Shown here: positions 25,690 through 34,930 of the stretch, piece after piece | Position numbering within the stretch: position 1 is the first letter of the stretch | Layout: each line of letters begins with the position of its first letter | Assembly: GCA_019455065.1 (NCBI GenBank) | Contig: JACFNC010000020.1 | Span: 228-64,227, forward strand | Length of the DNA stretch: 64,000 nucleotides | Source: Rhodospirillales bacterium | Lineage (GTDB): Bacteria; Pseudomonadota; Alphaproteobacteria; Rhodospirillales; Magnetospirillaceae | Direction: 5' to 3' | The notes under the pieces: model-generated | Seen by the model: only the letters and a program-made list of their open reading frames with translations | Told to the model about the DNA's origin: nothing | Databases searched by the model: none | Program-made: the position numbers and the translations under genes

Positions 25690-27144
25690 CTATTTCCCCT
25701 CCGTCAGCACCGAAAGCTCGCGCTTGGCCTGCCCGTCGTTGTGGTCGGTGAGCGGGATCGGGTAGTCGCCGGTGAAGCAGGCATCGCAAAACTGCGGCCG
25801 GCGCGCGTCGCGGCGCTCCTCGCCCACGGCACGGTACAGCCCGTCGATGGAAATGAAGGCCAGGCTGTCGACGCCGATGAGGTCGGCCATGCCCTGGACG
25901 TCGTAGCGCGCGGCGAGCAGCTTTTCGCGCTCCGGCGTGTCGATGCCGTAGAAGCAGGAGTGGGTGGTCGGCGGGCTGGAGATCCGCATGTGAACCTCGC
26001 GGGCTCCGGCCTGCCGCACCATCTCGACGATCTTGGTCGAGGTCGTGCCGCGCACGATCGAATCGTCGACCAGGATGACGCGCCGCCCGGCGATCTGTGC
26101 GGTGTTGGCGTTGTGCTTCAGCTTCACGCCGAGGTGGCGGATGTGGTCGGACGGCTCGATGAAGGTGCGGCCAACATAATGGTTGCGGATGATGCCGAGT
26201 TCGAAGGGGATGCCGGCCTCGGCGGCGTAGCCGAGGGCGGCGGGCACGCCGGAGTCGGGCACCGGGATCACCACGTCGGCGTCGACCGCGCTCTCCCGGG
26301 CGAGTTCGGCGCCGATCCGCTTGCGCACGTCGTAGACGCTGATGCCCTCCATCAGGCTGTCGGGGCGGGCGAAATAGATGTACTCGAAGATGCAGAAGCG
26401 CCGCGGCGCCTTGGCGAAGGGCTTGATGCTGCGCAGTCCCTGCGCATCCAGCACCACGATCTCGCCCGGCTCGACGTCGCGCACGAATTCGGCGCCAATG
26501 ATGTCGAGGGCGCAGGTCTCCGAGGTGAGGATGTGGGCGTTGTCGAGCCGCCCGATGACCAGCGGGCGAATTCCCATCGAGTCGCGCACCCCGATGACGC
26601 TGTCCTTGGTCAGCGCCACCAGCGAATAGGCGCCCTCGACCTGCCGCAGCGCGTCGATCACCCGATCCTCGACCGTCGAATAGAGGCTGATGGCGATGAG
26701 ATGGATGATGACCTCGGTGTCGGAGGTCGACTGGAACAGGCAGCCGCGACGGACGAGCTGGCGGCGCAGGGTCACCGCGTTGGTCAGATTGCCGTTGTGG
26801 GCGATGGCGAGGCCGCCGAACTCGAAATCGGCGAACAGCGGCTGGACGTTGCGCAGCACCGTGCCGCCGGCCGTCGAATAGCGGACATGGCCGACCGCCA
26901 TGTGCCCGGTCAGCTCGCGGATGACGGTCTCGGAGCCGAAGTTGTCGGCGACGTGTCCGAGGCCGCGGTGATTGTGGAAATGGTCACCGTCGCAGGACAC
27001 GATGCCGGCCGCCTCCTGGCCGCGGTGCTGCAGGGCGTGCAGGCCGAGGGCGGTGTGGGCGGCGGCGTCGTTGTGGCCGAAGATGCCGTAGACCCCGCAT
27101 TCCTCGTGCGGGTGGTCGTCGTCGAAGGGGATCGTGGACATCAT
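25690..27144 (-). CDS. Amidophosphoribosyltransferase
   Basis: 484 residues from the ATG at 27144 (a GTG at 27147 and an ATG at 27141 are also possible). PurF makes phosphoribosylamine from PRPP and glutamine, the first step of purine synthesis. The nucleophile is C16 in HEECGVYGIFG, released by cutting a short propeptide as in Bacillus-type enzymes. Cysteines of that type for a 4Fe-4S cluster are also visible: FCIFEYIYFARPDS, HSCFYGID and FCDACFTGDYP. The PRPP loop is VILVDDSIVRGTTS. It follows cvpA as in E. coli. Confidence 0.96.
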   Translation of the reverse strand: MMSTIPFDDDHPHEECGVYGIFGHNDAAAHTALGLHALQHRGQEAAGIVSCDGDHFHNHRGLGHVADNFGSETVIRELTGHMAVGHVRYSTAGGTVLRNVQPLFADFEFGGLAIAHNGNLTNAVTLRRQLVRRGCLFQSTSDTEVIIHLIAISLYSTVEDRVIDALRQVEGAYSLVALTKDSVIGVRDSMGIRPLVIGRLDNAHILTSETCALDIIGAEFVRDVEPGEIVVLDAQGLRSIKPFAKAPRRFCIFEYIYFARPDSLMEGISVYDVRKRIGAELARESAVDADVVIPVPDSGVPAALGYAAEAGIPFELGIIRNHYVGRTFIEPSDHIRHLGVKLKHNANTAQIAGRRVILVDDSIVRGTTSTKIVEMVRQAGAREVHMRISSPPTTHSCFYGIDTPEREKLLAARYDVQGMADLIGVDSLAFISIDGLYRAVGEERRDARRPQFCDACFTGDYPIPLTDHNDGQAKRELSVLTEGK

Positions 27145-27157
27145 CACAAATGGGGTC

Positions 27158-27832
27158 CTATTGATTGCTCTCGATGAGCCGGTTCATGTCCTGGCGCTCG
27201 GCCTCGCCATAGCCGGGGCGCGAGGTCTCGTCGCCGCCGCCGCGGGGTCGGGGTGCCGTGAGTTGGCGATAGGTGCGTTCGGCCTCCGCCGCCCTCCTGG
27301 CTTCCTCGGCGGCGCGCTTCGCCATGGCCTCCGTCCGGCCATATTCATCCGGCAGCAGGTATTGGATCAGGCGGGCGCCTCGGTCCATCAGGGGCTGGGT
27401 GCGCGCCGTCTCCAGCCATTCCGGCGGCTTCTCGTCATCCATGAGCCAGACGCCGAACATATAGGCAAGGCATACCAGAAACCCACCTCGCGCGAGCCCG
27501 AAAACGAAGCCGAGCGAGCGGTCCACCCCATTTAGCGCGCTGCCTCGCACGCGCCGGGCAACGGCATGCGTGATGAGGGACAGCACGAGCAGGGTGACCA
27601 GGAAGATCGCGCCCCCGGTCGCGACGTCGGCGATCCAGTCGACTTCGATGTACTGTCTGGTGAACGGGCGCAGCAACGGCAGGCCGTAGAGGGCGGCGAA
27701 GGCGGCGCCCACCCAGGCCGTCACCGACAGCACCTCGTGGACGAAACCGCGCCAGAAGGCGAGCACCCCGGAAACCAGCAGAATGCCCACGACCGCCAGG
27801 TCGACGGCATTCAGGTTGACATCACCCATCAT
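27158..27832 (-). CDS. CvpA family membrane protein
   Basis: 224 residues with four hydrophobic segments (about 10-28, 34-52, 68-90, 103-125), typical of CvpA. The RGFVHEVLSVTAWVGAA and GFVFGLARGGFLVCL segments are family hallmarks. The C-terminal 90 residues are cytoplasmic, Arg/Glu/Ala-rich and probably coiled coil. CvpA is linked to envelope homeostasis and, by genetics, to colicin V export. The gene lies 13 bases upstream of purF and overlaps radA by 11 bases. Confidence 0.92.
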   Translation of the reverse strand: MMGDVNLNAVDLAVVGILLVSGVLAFWRGFVHEVLSVTAWVGAAFAALYGLPLLRPFTRQYIEVDWIADVATGGAIFLVTLLVLSLITHAVARRVRGSALNGVDRSLGFVFGLARGGFLVCLAYMFGVWLMDDEKPPEWLETARTQPLMDRGARLIQYLLPDEYGRTEAMAKRAAEEARRAAEAERTYRQLTAPRPRGGGDETSRPGYGEAERQDMNRLIESNQ

Positions 27833-29228
27833 GGGTTGCGCGCCTCGCCTCCTTGCCGCGAACGCCCGACCGGAACATGGCGACCATGTCCTGCAGGTGG
27901 CCGATCGGCCGAACGGCCAAGTCGGCCGGTCCCCCGCCCGCCTCGCGCCGCCGCCCGCCCGGCACCAAAGCCTGAGCGAACCCCAATTTCGCCGCCTCCT
28001 TCAGGCGCGCCTCGCGCTGGCTGACGGCCCGCACCTCGCCCGAAAGGCCGATCTCGCCGAAGATCACCATGTCGGCGGCGACGGGGACGTCGGTGGCCGA
28101 TGACACCAGCGCCGCCGCTACCGCCAGGTCGGCGGCCGGCTCCCCGATCCGCAACCCGCCCGCGACGTTCAAATAAACGTCATTCCCCGACAAGGCAAGC
28201 GCGCAGCGGGCGTCGAGCACCGCCAGCACCATCGACAGCCGGCCCGAGTCCCAGCCGACCACGGCGCGCCGCGGCGTCGCCAGCCCGGACGGCGAGACCA
28301 GAGCCTGGATTTCGACCAGCATCGGCCGGCTGCCCTCGATGCCGGCGAAGACGCAACTGCCCGACACGTTGCCGCGCCGCTCGGCCAGGAACAGCGCCGA
28401 CGGGTTGGCCACCTGCACCAGGCCGCCATCGGTCATCTCGAACACGCCGATCTCGTCGGTGGCCCCGAAGCGGTTCTTGACGGCGCGCAGGATGCGGAAC
28501 TGGTGGCCGCGCTCGCCCTCGAAATACAGCACCGTGTCGACCATGTGCTCGAGCACACGGGGGCCGGCGATCAGCCCCTCCTTGGTGACGTGGCCGACCA
28601 GGAACAGCGTGAAGCCGCGACGCTTGGCGAGGCGGATGAGTTCCTGGGCGCAGGCCCGCACCTGGGCCACCGTGCCGGGGGCCGAATCCAGGCTGTCGAG
28701 ATACATGGTCTGAATCGAATCGATGACCACCACATCGGCGGCCTCGGCCCCGTCCAACGAGGCGACGATGTCGCGCAGCGAGGTGGCCGCCGCCAGGCCG
28801 ACGGCGGCGTTCTCGAGCCCCAGACGCCGCGCCCGCAGGCGCACCTGGTCGATCGCCTCCTCGCCCGAAATGTAGAGGCAGCGGGCGTGGCGGGCGAGCG
28901 CCCCCACCGCCTGCAACAGCAGCGTCGATTTGCCGATTCCGGGGTCGCCGCCGACCAGCAGCGCCGATCCCGAGACGAGGCCGCCGCCGCACACCCGGTC
29001 CAATTCGGCCAACCCGGTCAGCAACCGCGGCGGCGGTGCGCCGCCGCCCGCCAGGCTGACGAACTCGACGCGCCGCCCGCCCTTGCCGGCCAGCCCCTTC
29101 GGCACCGCCTCGCGCGGCGCCTCCTCGACGATCTTGTTCCAGGCGCCGCAGGCCTCGCACTTGCCGCTCCACTTGGGATAGGCGGCGCCGCAGTCCTGAC
29201 AGACGTAGGTGGACGAGGGTTTCGCCAT
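27822..29228 (-). CDS. DNA repair protein RadA (Sms)
   Basis: 468 residues from the ATG at 29228; the upstream extension is through a repeat and rejected. The N-terminal zinc finger CQDCGAAYPKWSGKCEACGA, Walker A GDPGIGKST, the RadA-specific KNRFGATDEIG motif and a C-terminal Lon-like domain (GNDVYLNVAGGLRIGEPA) are all present. RadA is a hexameric helicase-like ATPase that extends branches in homologous recombination. It overlaps cvpA by 11 bases. Confidence 0.96.
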   Translation of the reverse strand: MAKPSSTYVCQDCGAAYPKWSGKCEACGAWNKIVEEAPREAVPKGLAGKGGRRVEFVSLAGGGAPPPRLLTGLAELDRVCGGGLVSGSALLVGGDPGIGKSTLLLQAVGALARHARCLYISGEEAIDQVRLRARRLGLENAAVGLAAATSLRDIVASLDGAEAADVVVIDSIQTMYLDSLDSAPGTVAQVRACAQELIRLAKRRGFTLFLVGHVTKEGLIAGPRVLEHMVDTVLYFEGERGHQFRILRAVKNRFGATDEIGVFEMTDGGLVQVANPSALFLAERRGNVSGSCVFAGIEGSRPMLVEIQALVSPSGLATPRRAVVGWDSGRLSMVLAVLDARCALALSGNDVYLNVAGGLRIGEPAADLAVAAALVSSATDVPVAADMVIFGEIGLSGEVRAVSQREARLKEAAKLGFAQALVPGGRRREAGGGPADLAVRPIGHLQDMVAMFRSGVRGKEARRATHDG

Positions 29229-29273
29229 TACCCTCTCCCGCTTGCGCAAACTCTGCGGGAGTCGATGCCTGGC

Positions 29274-29354
29274 GTCACCCTTTCCGTCGCCCCCGCGCAG
29301 GCGGGGGCCCATAAGCCAAAGCCGTTAGTGGATTCCCGCTTTCGCGGGAATGAC
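29274..29354. repeat. GTCATTCCCGCG repeat between radA and mlaF (inverted orientation)
   Basis: A copy of the same inverted repeat as at 24833 in opposite orientation: GTCACCCTTTCCGTCGCCC at the left and GATTCCCGCTTTCGCGGGAA at the right. It lies in the 178-bp gap between the mlaF stop and the radA start and may separate two transcription units. Confidence 0.85.
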
Positions 29355-29406
29355 GAAGAAGGATGGGTTGCGCCTCCTCGCGATGACGGCGGGGCGTAAG
29401 GAGGTC

Positions 29407-30174
29407 TCACCGCCGCAGTTCCATCGTGATCGGGCCCTCGGCGCGGCCGTGGATGAACTGGTCGACATAGGGGTTGCCGGAGGCGTCGATCTCCGCGGCG
29501 GGGCCCACCCAGGTCAGCCGGCCCTTGTAGATCATCGCCATGCGGTCGGCGATCTTGCGCGCCGAATGCATGTCGTGGGTGATCGAGATGGTGGTGGCGC
29601 CCAATTGCTTCACGCAGTCAACGATCAGGTTGTTGATGACGTCGGCCATGATCGGGTCGAGACCGGTGGTCGGCTCGTCGAAGAAGATGATCTCGGGCTC
29701 GGAGGCGATGGCGCGCGCCAGGGCCACGCGCTTCTGCATGCCGCCCGACAGTTCGGCCGGCCAAAGCTCGGCGACATCGGCGGCCAGTCCCACGGCCGCC
29801 AGCTTCGCGAGGGCGCGCTCGCGCGCCTCGGCGCGGCGCATGCGCTGCCCCTGGATCAAGCCGAAGGCGACATTCTCCCAGACCGTCAGGCTGTCGAACA
29901 GGGCGCCGCCCTGGAACAGCATGCCGAACTTGCGCAGCACCCGCTCGCGCTCGCGCTGCGGCAGGCCGACCACCTCCTCGCCATCGATCTTGATGCTGCC
30001 CGTCTCCGGGCGCATGAGGCCGAGAATGCATTTGAGGAGGACCGACTTGCCGCTGCCCGACCCGCCGATCACCACCAGCGACTGGCCGGCCGGCAGGTCG
30101 ACCGTGATGCCGTCGAGCACCTTTTTCGGGCCGAAGGACTTGTGAACGTCGGTGAGCTGGATCTTCGGCGTCAT
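29407..30174 (-). CDS. MlaF-type ABC transporter ATPase
   Basis: 255 residues from the ATG at 30174. Walker A is GGSGSGKS near residue 40, the signature LSGGMQKR near 145 and Walker B EIIFFDEPTTGLDP near 165. The LFDSLTVWENVAF and FFDEPTTGLDPI pattern is that of Mla (MCE) lipid-transport ATPases, which move phospholipids between the membranes. The start overlaps mlaE as ATGA. No MCE-domain gene (mlaD) is adjacent. Confidence 0.93.
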   Translation of the reverse strand: MTPKIQLTDVHKSFGPKKVLDGITVDLPAGQSLVVIGGSGSGKSVLLKCILGLMRPETGSIKIDGEEVVGLPQRERERVLRKFGMLFQGGALFDSLTVWENVAFGLIQGQRMRRAEARERALAKLAAVGLAADVAELWPAELSGGMQKRVALARAIASEPEIIFFDEPTTGLDPIMADVINNLIVDCVKQLGATTISITHDMHSARKIADRMAMIYKGRLTWVGPAAEIDASGNPYVDQFIHGRAEGPITMELRR

Positions 30175-30944
30175 CGGGCGAAGAACAGTTCGGTAATGAT
30201 GTAGTTGAAGGTCAGAATCAGGATCGAGGCCGACACGACGGCGGTCGTCGTCGCGGCGCCGACGCCCTGGGCGCCGCCTTTGGAATGGAAGCCGTGGTAG
30301 CAACCCATGAGCGAGATCAGAAAGCCGAACACCGCGGCCTTGACGAGGCCCGAGAACACGTCGACCGGCTCCAGGAACTCCCAGGTGCGGCTGATGTAGG
30401 TGGCGGGATTGAAACCCAGCTTGTAGGTGCCGATCAGATAGCCGCCGAACACGCCGATGACGTCGGCCACCAGCACCAAGAGCGGCAGCATCAGCAGGCC
30501 GGCGATCAGGCGGGGCGCGATCAGGTACTTGTAGGGGTTGGTCGACAGCGTGGTGAGGGCGTCGATCTGCTCGGTCACACGCATCGTGCCGATCTCGGCG
30601 GCCATCGCGGCGCCGACGCGACCCGCCACCATCAGCCCCGCCAGCACCGGTCCCAGCTCGCGCGTCATCGACAGCACGACCACCGTCGCCACGGCGCCTT
30701 CCGCGGCGAACCGCGCGAAGCCGGTATGGCTTTGCAGCGCCAGCACCATCCCGGTGAAGATCGCGGTCAGTCCGACGACCGGCAGCGACAGGTAGCCGAT
30801 CTCGAACATTTGGCGGGCGATCTGCCGCGGATAGGAGGGCGGCAGGAAGGCGTTGGACACCGCCACCGCGGTGAAGGCGGTCAGGCGCCCTGCGGCCGCG
30901 AGGAAGGTGAGGAACAGGCGGCCGGCGGCGGCGACGAGGGGCAT
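30171..30944 (-). CDS. MlaE-type permease
   Basis: 257 residues with five or six hydrophobic segments and the MlaE hallmarks: YLSLPVVGLTAIFTGMVLAL, TRELGPVLAGLMVAGRVGAA and the EIGTMRVTEQIDAL loop. It is the inner membrane subunit of the phospholipid transport ABC system and pairs with the MlaF-type ATPase immediately downstream (4-base overlap). Its start touches the alr stop. Confidence 0.92.
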   Translation of the reverse strand: MPLVAAAGRLFLTFLAAAGRLTAFTAVAVSNAFLPPSYPRQIARQMFEIGYLSLPVVGLTAIFTGMVLALQSHTGFARFAAEGAVATVVVLSMTRELGPVLAGLMVAGRVGAAMAAEIGTMRVTEQIDALTTLSTNPYKYLIAPRLIAGLLMLPLLVLVADVIGVFGGYLIGTYKLGFNPATYISRTWEFLEPVDVFSGLVKAAVFGFLISLMGCYHGFHSKGGAQGVGAATTTAVVSASILILTFNYIITELFFAR

Positions 30945-32032
30945 CAGGCCGCTCCGCCGACATAGTGGCGGTAATAGCGGTGCCCCAGCGAGGTGAGGAT
31001 TTCATAGCCGATCGTGCCGGCCTGGTCTGCGACCGCGTCGACGGGGTTCTCGCGACCGATGAGGTCGATCATCGCACCCGGTCGCACCGCTTCCGGCGGG
31101 GCCTCGCTGACGTCGAAGGTGATGAGATCCATGGACACCCGCCCCACGAGCGGCACGCGCACGCCGCCGACATGGCCGCAGCCGCGGTTGCTGAGGGAGC
31201 GGGGAAAGCCGTCGGCGTAGCCCACGGCCACGGTAGCCACCCGACCGCGTCCGGTAACCCGATGGGTGGCACCATAGCCAACGGTCATGGGCCTGTCAAC
31301 GTCGCGCAACTGCACGATTTTTCCTTGCAGACGAACCACTTGGCGCATGGGATTGGGTTGCCCGGCACGGGGTGACACGCCGAACAGGGCGGCCCCCGGA
31401 CGCACCATGTCGAAGTGGTAGCCGGGGCCGAGAAAGATGCCCGAGGAGTTGGCGAGGCTGGCCGGAACCGCGGGCAGCAATCGGCGGGCCGTCAGGAAGC
31501 GGGCGAGCTGCCCGGCGTTCATCACGGACTGGCCGTCCTCGGCGCAGGCCAAGTGGCTCATCAGCAGGATCGGGCTGAGGGCTCCGGGTGTTGCAGCCAG
31601 GGAGGCTAGCTCGTCTTCGGCCAGGCCGAGGCGGTTCATTCCCGTATCGACGTGAAGCGCCGCCTCGCCCCCGCAGCCGCCGGTCGTCCATGCCTCGACC
31701 TGCTCGCGCGCGTTGAGCACCGGAACCAGGCGATGTTCGAGGAAGTCGCGGCAGGTGCCGGGGAAGGGGCCGTTGAGGACGAATATGCGGGCGTCCGGTA
31801 CGAGACGGCGCAGGGCGATCCCCTCGTCGATGGCCGCCACGAAGAAGGTCCGGCAGCCGGCACCGGCAAGGGCGGGTGCAACCCGGTCGATCCCCAGGCC
31901 ATAGGCATCGGCCTTGACCGTGGCCGCGCACTCCGCCGTGGGTCCGACCATGCCCTCGAGCATCCGCCAGTTCTCGCGGACGGCGTCGAGGTCGACCGTC
32001 AGCACGCCGCCGGCGCGGTCGCGTTCAGTCAT
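30944..32032 (-). CDS. Alanine racemase
   Basis: 362 residues. The PLP lysine is K40 in AATVKADAYGLG and the second catalytic region is VGYGATHRVTG with TVAVGYADGFPR beyond it; GRVSMDLITFDV is also conserved. The enzyme converts L-Ala to D-Ala for peptidoglycan. The gene overlaps dnaB by 8 bases at its start and touches mlaE at its end, so dnaB-alr-mlaE-mlaF is probably one unit. Confidence 0.95.
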   Translation of the reverse strand: MTERDRAGGVLTVDLDAVRENWRMLEGMVGPTAECAATVKADAYGLGIDRVAPALAGAGCRTFFVAAIDEGIALRRLVPDARIFVLNGPFPGTCRDFLEHRLVPVLNAREQVEAWTTGGCGGEAALHVDTGMNRLGLAEDELASLAATPGALSPILLMSHLACAEDGQSVMNAGQLARFLTARRLLPAVPASLANSSGIFLGPGYHFDMVRPGAALFGVSPRAGQPNPMRQVVRLQGKIVQLRDVDRPMTVGYGATHRVTGRGRVATVAVGYADGFPRSLSNRGCGHVGGVRVPLVGRVSMDLITFDVSEAPPEAVRPGAMIDLIGRENPVDAVADQAGTIGYEILTSLGHRYYRHYVGGAA

Positions 32033-33545
32033 GGGGCTCTGAGTAATGGTCGTCGCGGAGGAGATCGCCGAAGCGCGTGTAGTTGCCGTCGAAGAACAGC
32101 TTCACGGTGCCGATGGGTCCGTGACGCTGCTTGGCGATGATGGTCTCGGCGGTGTTCCACACCTCCTCGCAGCGCTTCTGCCACGCGGTCAGGCGGTCGA
32201 GATGCTTTTCCTCGCTCTCCTCGGGGCGTCGGCTGGGTTCGGCGCGTTCCAGATAGTACTGCTCGCGGAAGACGAACATGACGACGTCGGCGTCCTGCTC
32301 GATCGAGCCCGATTCGCGCAGGTCGGCGAGCTGCGGGCGCTTGTCCTCGCGCTGTTCGACGGCGCGCGAGAGCTGGGACAACGCGAGGACCGGAACGTCG
32401 AGTTCCTTGGCCAGGGCCTTCAGGCTTCGCGTGATCTCCGAGATCTCCTGCACGCGGTTCTCGGTCTTCGTGCTGCTGCCGCGCAGGAGCTGCAAATAGT
32501 CGATCACGACAAGCCCGAGGCCGTGCTGGCGCTTCAGCCGGCGGGCCCGCGTGCGCACCGCAGAGACCGACAGGGCCGGGGTGTCGTCGATGAACAGCGG
32601 CAGGCGGTAGAGTTCCTGGCTGACCTGCATCAGGCGGGCGAACTCCTCGTGGGACAGTTCGCCCTGACGAACCTTGTGCGAAGGAATCTCGCTCCGTTCG
32701 GAGAGGATGCGCGTGGCGAGCTGGTCGGCCGACATCTCCAGCGAGAAGAAGGCCACCACGGCGCCTTCGGCCGGTTTGCGGTTGCCCAGGGCGTCGACCT
32801 CCTCGCGATAGGCCTGCGCCGCGTTGAAGGCGATGTTGGTGGCCAGGGCGGTCTTGCCCATGCTCGGCCGGCCGGCAAGGATGATGAGGTCGGAGGGATG
32901 CAGGCCGCCCAGTTTCTTGTCGAGGTCGGTCAGGCCGGTGGTCACGCCGGACAGCCTGCCCTCGCGCTTGTGGGCCGCCTCGGCGAGTTGGATCGCCTTG
33001 ACGACGGCGGTCTGGAAATTGGCGAATCCGCCCTCGGTCTGGCCGGTTTCGGCAAGCTTATACAGCCGTTCCTCGGCGGTCTCGATCTGGTCGACGGCGC
33101 GGGCCTCCAGATCGCCCTGGAACGCCTCGTTGACCATGTCCTCGCCGATGTCGATGAGCTCGCGGCGCAGGTGCAGGTCGTGAATCAGCTTGCCGTAGTC
33201 GACGGCGTTGATGATCGTGACGACCGAATTGGCCAGGCGTGCCAAATACTGGGCGCCGCCGACCTCCACCAGGGCCTCGTCCTGTTCGAAGAAGCCCTTC
33301 AACGTGATCGGGTTGGCGATCTGGCCGCGCTCGAGCAGCTTGCCGATCGCGGTGTAGATGCGGCCGTGGACGGCGTCGGCGAAATGCTCGGCGCGCAGGA
33401 ACTCCGACACCTTCTCAAAGGCCCGGTTGTTGGCCAGGATCGCCCCCAGCAGCGCCTGCTCCGCCTCGTAGTTGTGCGGGGGCAAGCGCATGGCGACCGC
33501 GTCCTCGCGGTCGGAGCGGGCGGGAAGGGGCAGGGCGGGCGGCAT
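32025..33545 (-). CDS. Replicative DNA helicase DnaB
   Basis: 506 residues. The N-terminal domain starts at PPHNYEAEQALLGAILANN and the RecA-like domain has Walker A AGRPSMGKTALATN, LFFSLEMS-type AFFSLEMSADQL, and Walker B LVVIDYLQLL. It unwinds DNA at the replication fork. The ATG at 33545 gives an 18-residue leader; the alternative at 33491 has a better-placed GAGGA. A consensus DnaA box lies about 45 bases upstream. It is followed by alr with an 8-base overlap. Confidence 0.96.
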   Translation of the reverse strand: MPPALPLPARSDREDAVAMRLPPHNYEAEQALLGAILANNRAFEKVSEFLRAEHFADAVHGRIYTAIGKLLERGQIANPITLKGFFEQDEALVEVGGAQYLARLANSVVTIINAVDYGKLIHDLHLRRELIDIGEDMVNEAFQGDLEARAVDQIETAEERLYKLAETGQTEGGFANFQTAVVKAIQLAEAAHKREGRLSGVTTGLTDLDKKLGGLHPSDLIILAGRPSMGKTALATNIAFNAAQAYREEVDALGNRKPAEGAVVAFFSLEMSADQLATRILSERSEIPSHKVRQGELSHEEFARLMQVSQELYRLPLFIDDTPALSVSAVRTRARRLKRQHGLGLVVIDYLQLLRGSSTKTENRVQEISEITRSLKALAKELDVPVLALSQLSRAVEQREDKRPQLADLRESGSIEQDADVVMFVFREQYYLERAEPSRRPEESEEKHLDRLTAWQKRCEEVWNTAETIIAKQRHGPIGTVKLFFDGNYTRFGDLLRDDHYSEPHD

Positions 33546-33588
33546 CGGCGAATGCTAGCAGATCGGCCGCCGCCGCGGCACCGTTATG

Positions 33589-33612
33589 TTATCCACACCC
33601 CGGTGGATATCG
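33589..33612. promoter_or_regulatory. DnaA box in an inverted repeat upstream of dnaB
   Basis: TTATCCACA at 33589-33597 is a perfect consensus DnaA box. The same arm recurs inverted (TATCCAC at 33590-33596 and GTGGATA at 33603-33609), which makes a near-symmetric pair 45-65 bases upstream of the dnaB start. DnaA could bind both arms and control dnaB transcription. Confidence 0.55.
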
Positions 33613-33633
33613 TGGAAGACGGGGCGCCCTGCC

Positions 33634-34854
33634 TCAGGCGAGAGCGTGCGCCTTCTCCCATGCGTCGATGTAGGTGCGCGTCACCGGCACCGTGTCGTGG
33701 CGACGCGCAATCTGCATCTGGAACACCATCATGCCCTGATGGCGGAAGGTCGCCTCGCAGCCCGCCAGATAGAACTCCCACATGCGGCAGAACCGCTCGT
33801 CGTAAAGCTGCGCGGCCTTGTCGCGGTTGGCCTGGAAGCGGCGCGCCCATTCGCGGAGCGTGTCGGCGTAATGCAGGCGCAATATCTCGACGTCGGTGAC
33901 GAACAGGCCGGCCCGCTCGACGGCGGCCAACACCTCCGACAGCGCCGGGCAGTAGCCGCCCGGGAAGATGTACTTGCGAATCCAGGCATTCGTGGCACCC
34001 GGTCCGTCCGGGCGCCCGATCGAGTGCAGCAGGCCCACCCCCTCCTCGGTCAGGAGGTCGCGGACCTTGCGGAAGAACTGGCCGTAATGGTTGACGCCCA
34101 CATGCTCGAACATGCCGACCGAGACGATGCGGTCGAAGGTTCCCGCCTGGTGGCGGTAGTCGCGCAGATCGAATCGCACCTTTTCGGCAAACTGGCTGTT
34201 TTTCGCGCGCTCCCGCGCCACCGCGAGTTGCTCGGTCGACAGCGTTATGCCGGTGACCTCGACGTCGGCTTCGCGTGCCAAGCTAAGGGCGAGGCCGCCC
34301 CAGCCGCAGCCGATGTCCAGAACCTTCTGCCCCGGTTCGAGCAGCAGCTTGGCGGCGATGTGGCGCTTCTTGGCGTCCTGCGCGGACTCGAGGTCCTGGC
34401 CCGGGTGGGTGAAATAAGCGCACGAGTATTGCCGGTCGGCATCGAGGAACAGGTCGTACAGGGCGCCCGACAAATCGTAATGATGGGCCACGTTGCGCCG
34501 CGCCCGGTCGGCGGGGTTCAACTGCTGTAGCCGGCGGACCACGCGAGTCAGGCTTTCGAGGGCGGTGACGTAGGACTTGTTTCCGGCGCGGCGCAGATTC
34601 TCCAGAGACAACGACAGGAAATCGTAGAGACTGCCCTCCTCGACGGTGAGCGTGCCGTCCATGTAGGCCTCGCCGACCTTGAGTGTCGGAAACAGGGCGA
34701 GGCGGTGGTGCAGCGCCCGGTCGTGAAGGCGAATAGTGACGTTGGGCAGGGTGTCGAGCGCCGCCCCCTGATAGGTGTGGCGGCGTCCGTCGGCATCGAC
34801 GACAGTCAGTCGCCCAACCCGGACCAGTCTAGGAAGAAGACGCGTAAACAGCAT
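33634..34854 (-). CDS. Cyclopropane-fatty-acyl-phospholipid synthase family
   Basis: 406 residues. VLDIGCGWGGLALSLA near residue 185 is the SAM-binding motif, with the family-specific NVAHHYDLSGALYDLFLDAD and QYSCAYF before it and WIRKYIFPGGYCPALSEVLA after it. The enzyme transfers a methylene from SAM to the double bond of membrane lipid acyl chains. A promoter with TTGGCT and CATATT spaced 17 bases lies directly upstream, so it is its own transcription unit between rplI and dnaB. Confidence 0.92.
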   Translation of the reverse strand: MLFTRLLPRLVRVGRLTVVDADGRRHTYQGAALDTLPNVTIRLHDRALHHRLALFPTLKVGEAYMDGTLTVEEGSLYDFLSLSLENLRRAGNKSYVTALESLTRVVRRLQQLNPADRARRNVAHHYDLSGALYDLFLDADRQYSCAYFTHPGQDLESAQDAKKRHIAAKLLLEPGQKVLDIGCGWGGLALSLAREADVEVTGITLSTEQLAVARERAKNSQFAEKVRFDLRDYRHQAGTFDRIVSVGMFEHVGVNHYGQFFRKVRDLLTEEGVGLLHSIGRPDGPGATNAWIRKYIFPGGYCPALSEVLAAVERAGLFVTDVEILRLHYADTLREWARRFQANRDKAAQLYDERFCRMWEFYLAGCEATFRHQGMMVFQMQIARRHDTVPVTRTYIDAWEKAHALA

Positions 34855-34877
34855 CGTGATCCCCCGTCACCTCCCGA

Positions 34878-34906
34878 AATATGGAGCAGGATCACGTCAG
34901 AGCCAA
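34878..34906 (-). promoter_or_regulatory. Sigma-70-type promoter for cfa
   Basis: On the minus strand TTGGCT (34906-34901) and CATATT (34883-34878) are 17 bases apart. A start would fall about 20 bases before the cfa ATG at 34854. Confidence 0.55.
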
Positions 34907-34924
34907 TAATACCAAGGTTATTGG
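34903..34924. promoter_or_regulatory. Palindrome overlapping the cfa -35 region
   Basis: CCAATAA and TTATTGG flank an 8-base centre in perfect symmetry and overlap the -35 element, as expected for a repressor or activator site. AT-rich arms stand out from the GC-rich surroundings. Confidence 0.45.
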
Positions 34925-34930
34925 TCGCAT

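Noticed and set aside
24968-27177. Plus-strand ORFs opposite the SDR and purF genes
   Set aside because: They mirror the minus-strand genes, whose motifs and operon order are clear.
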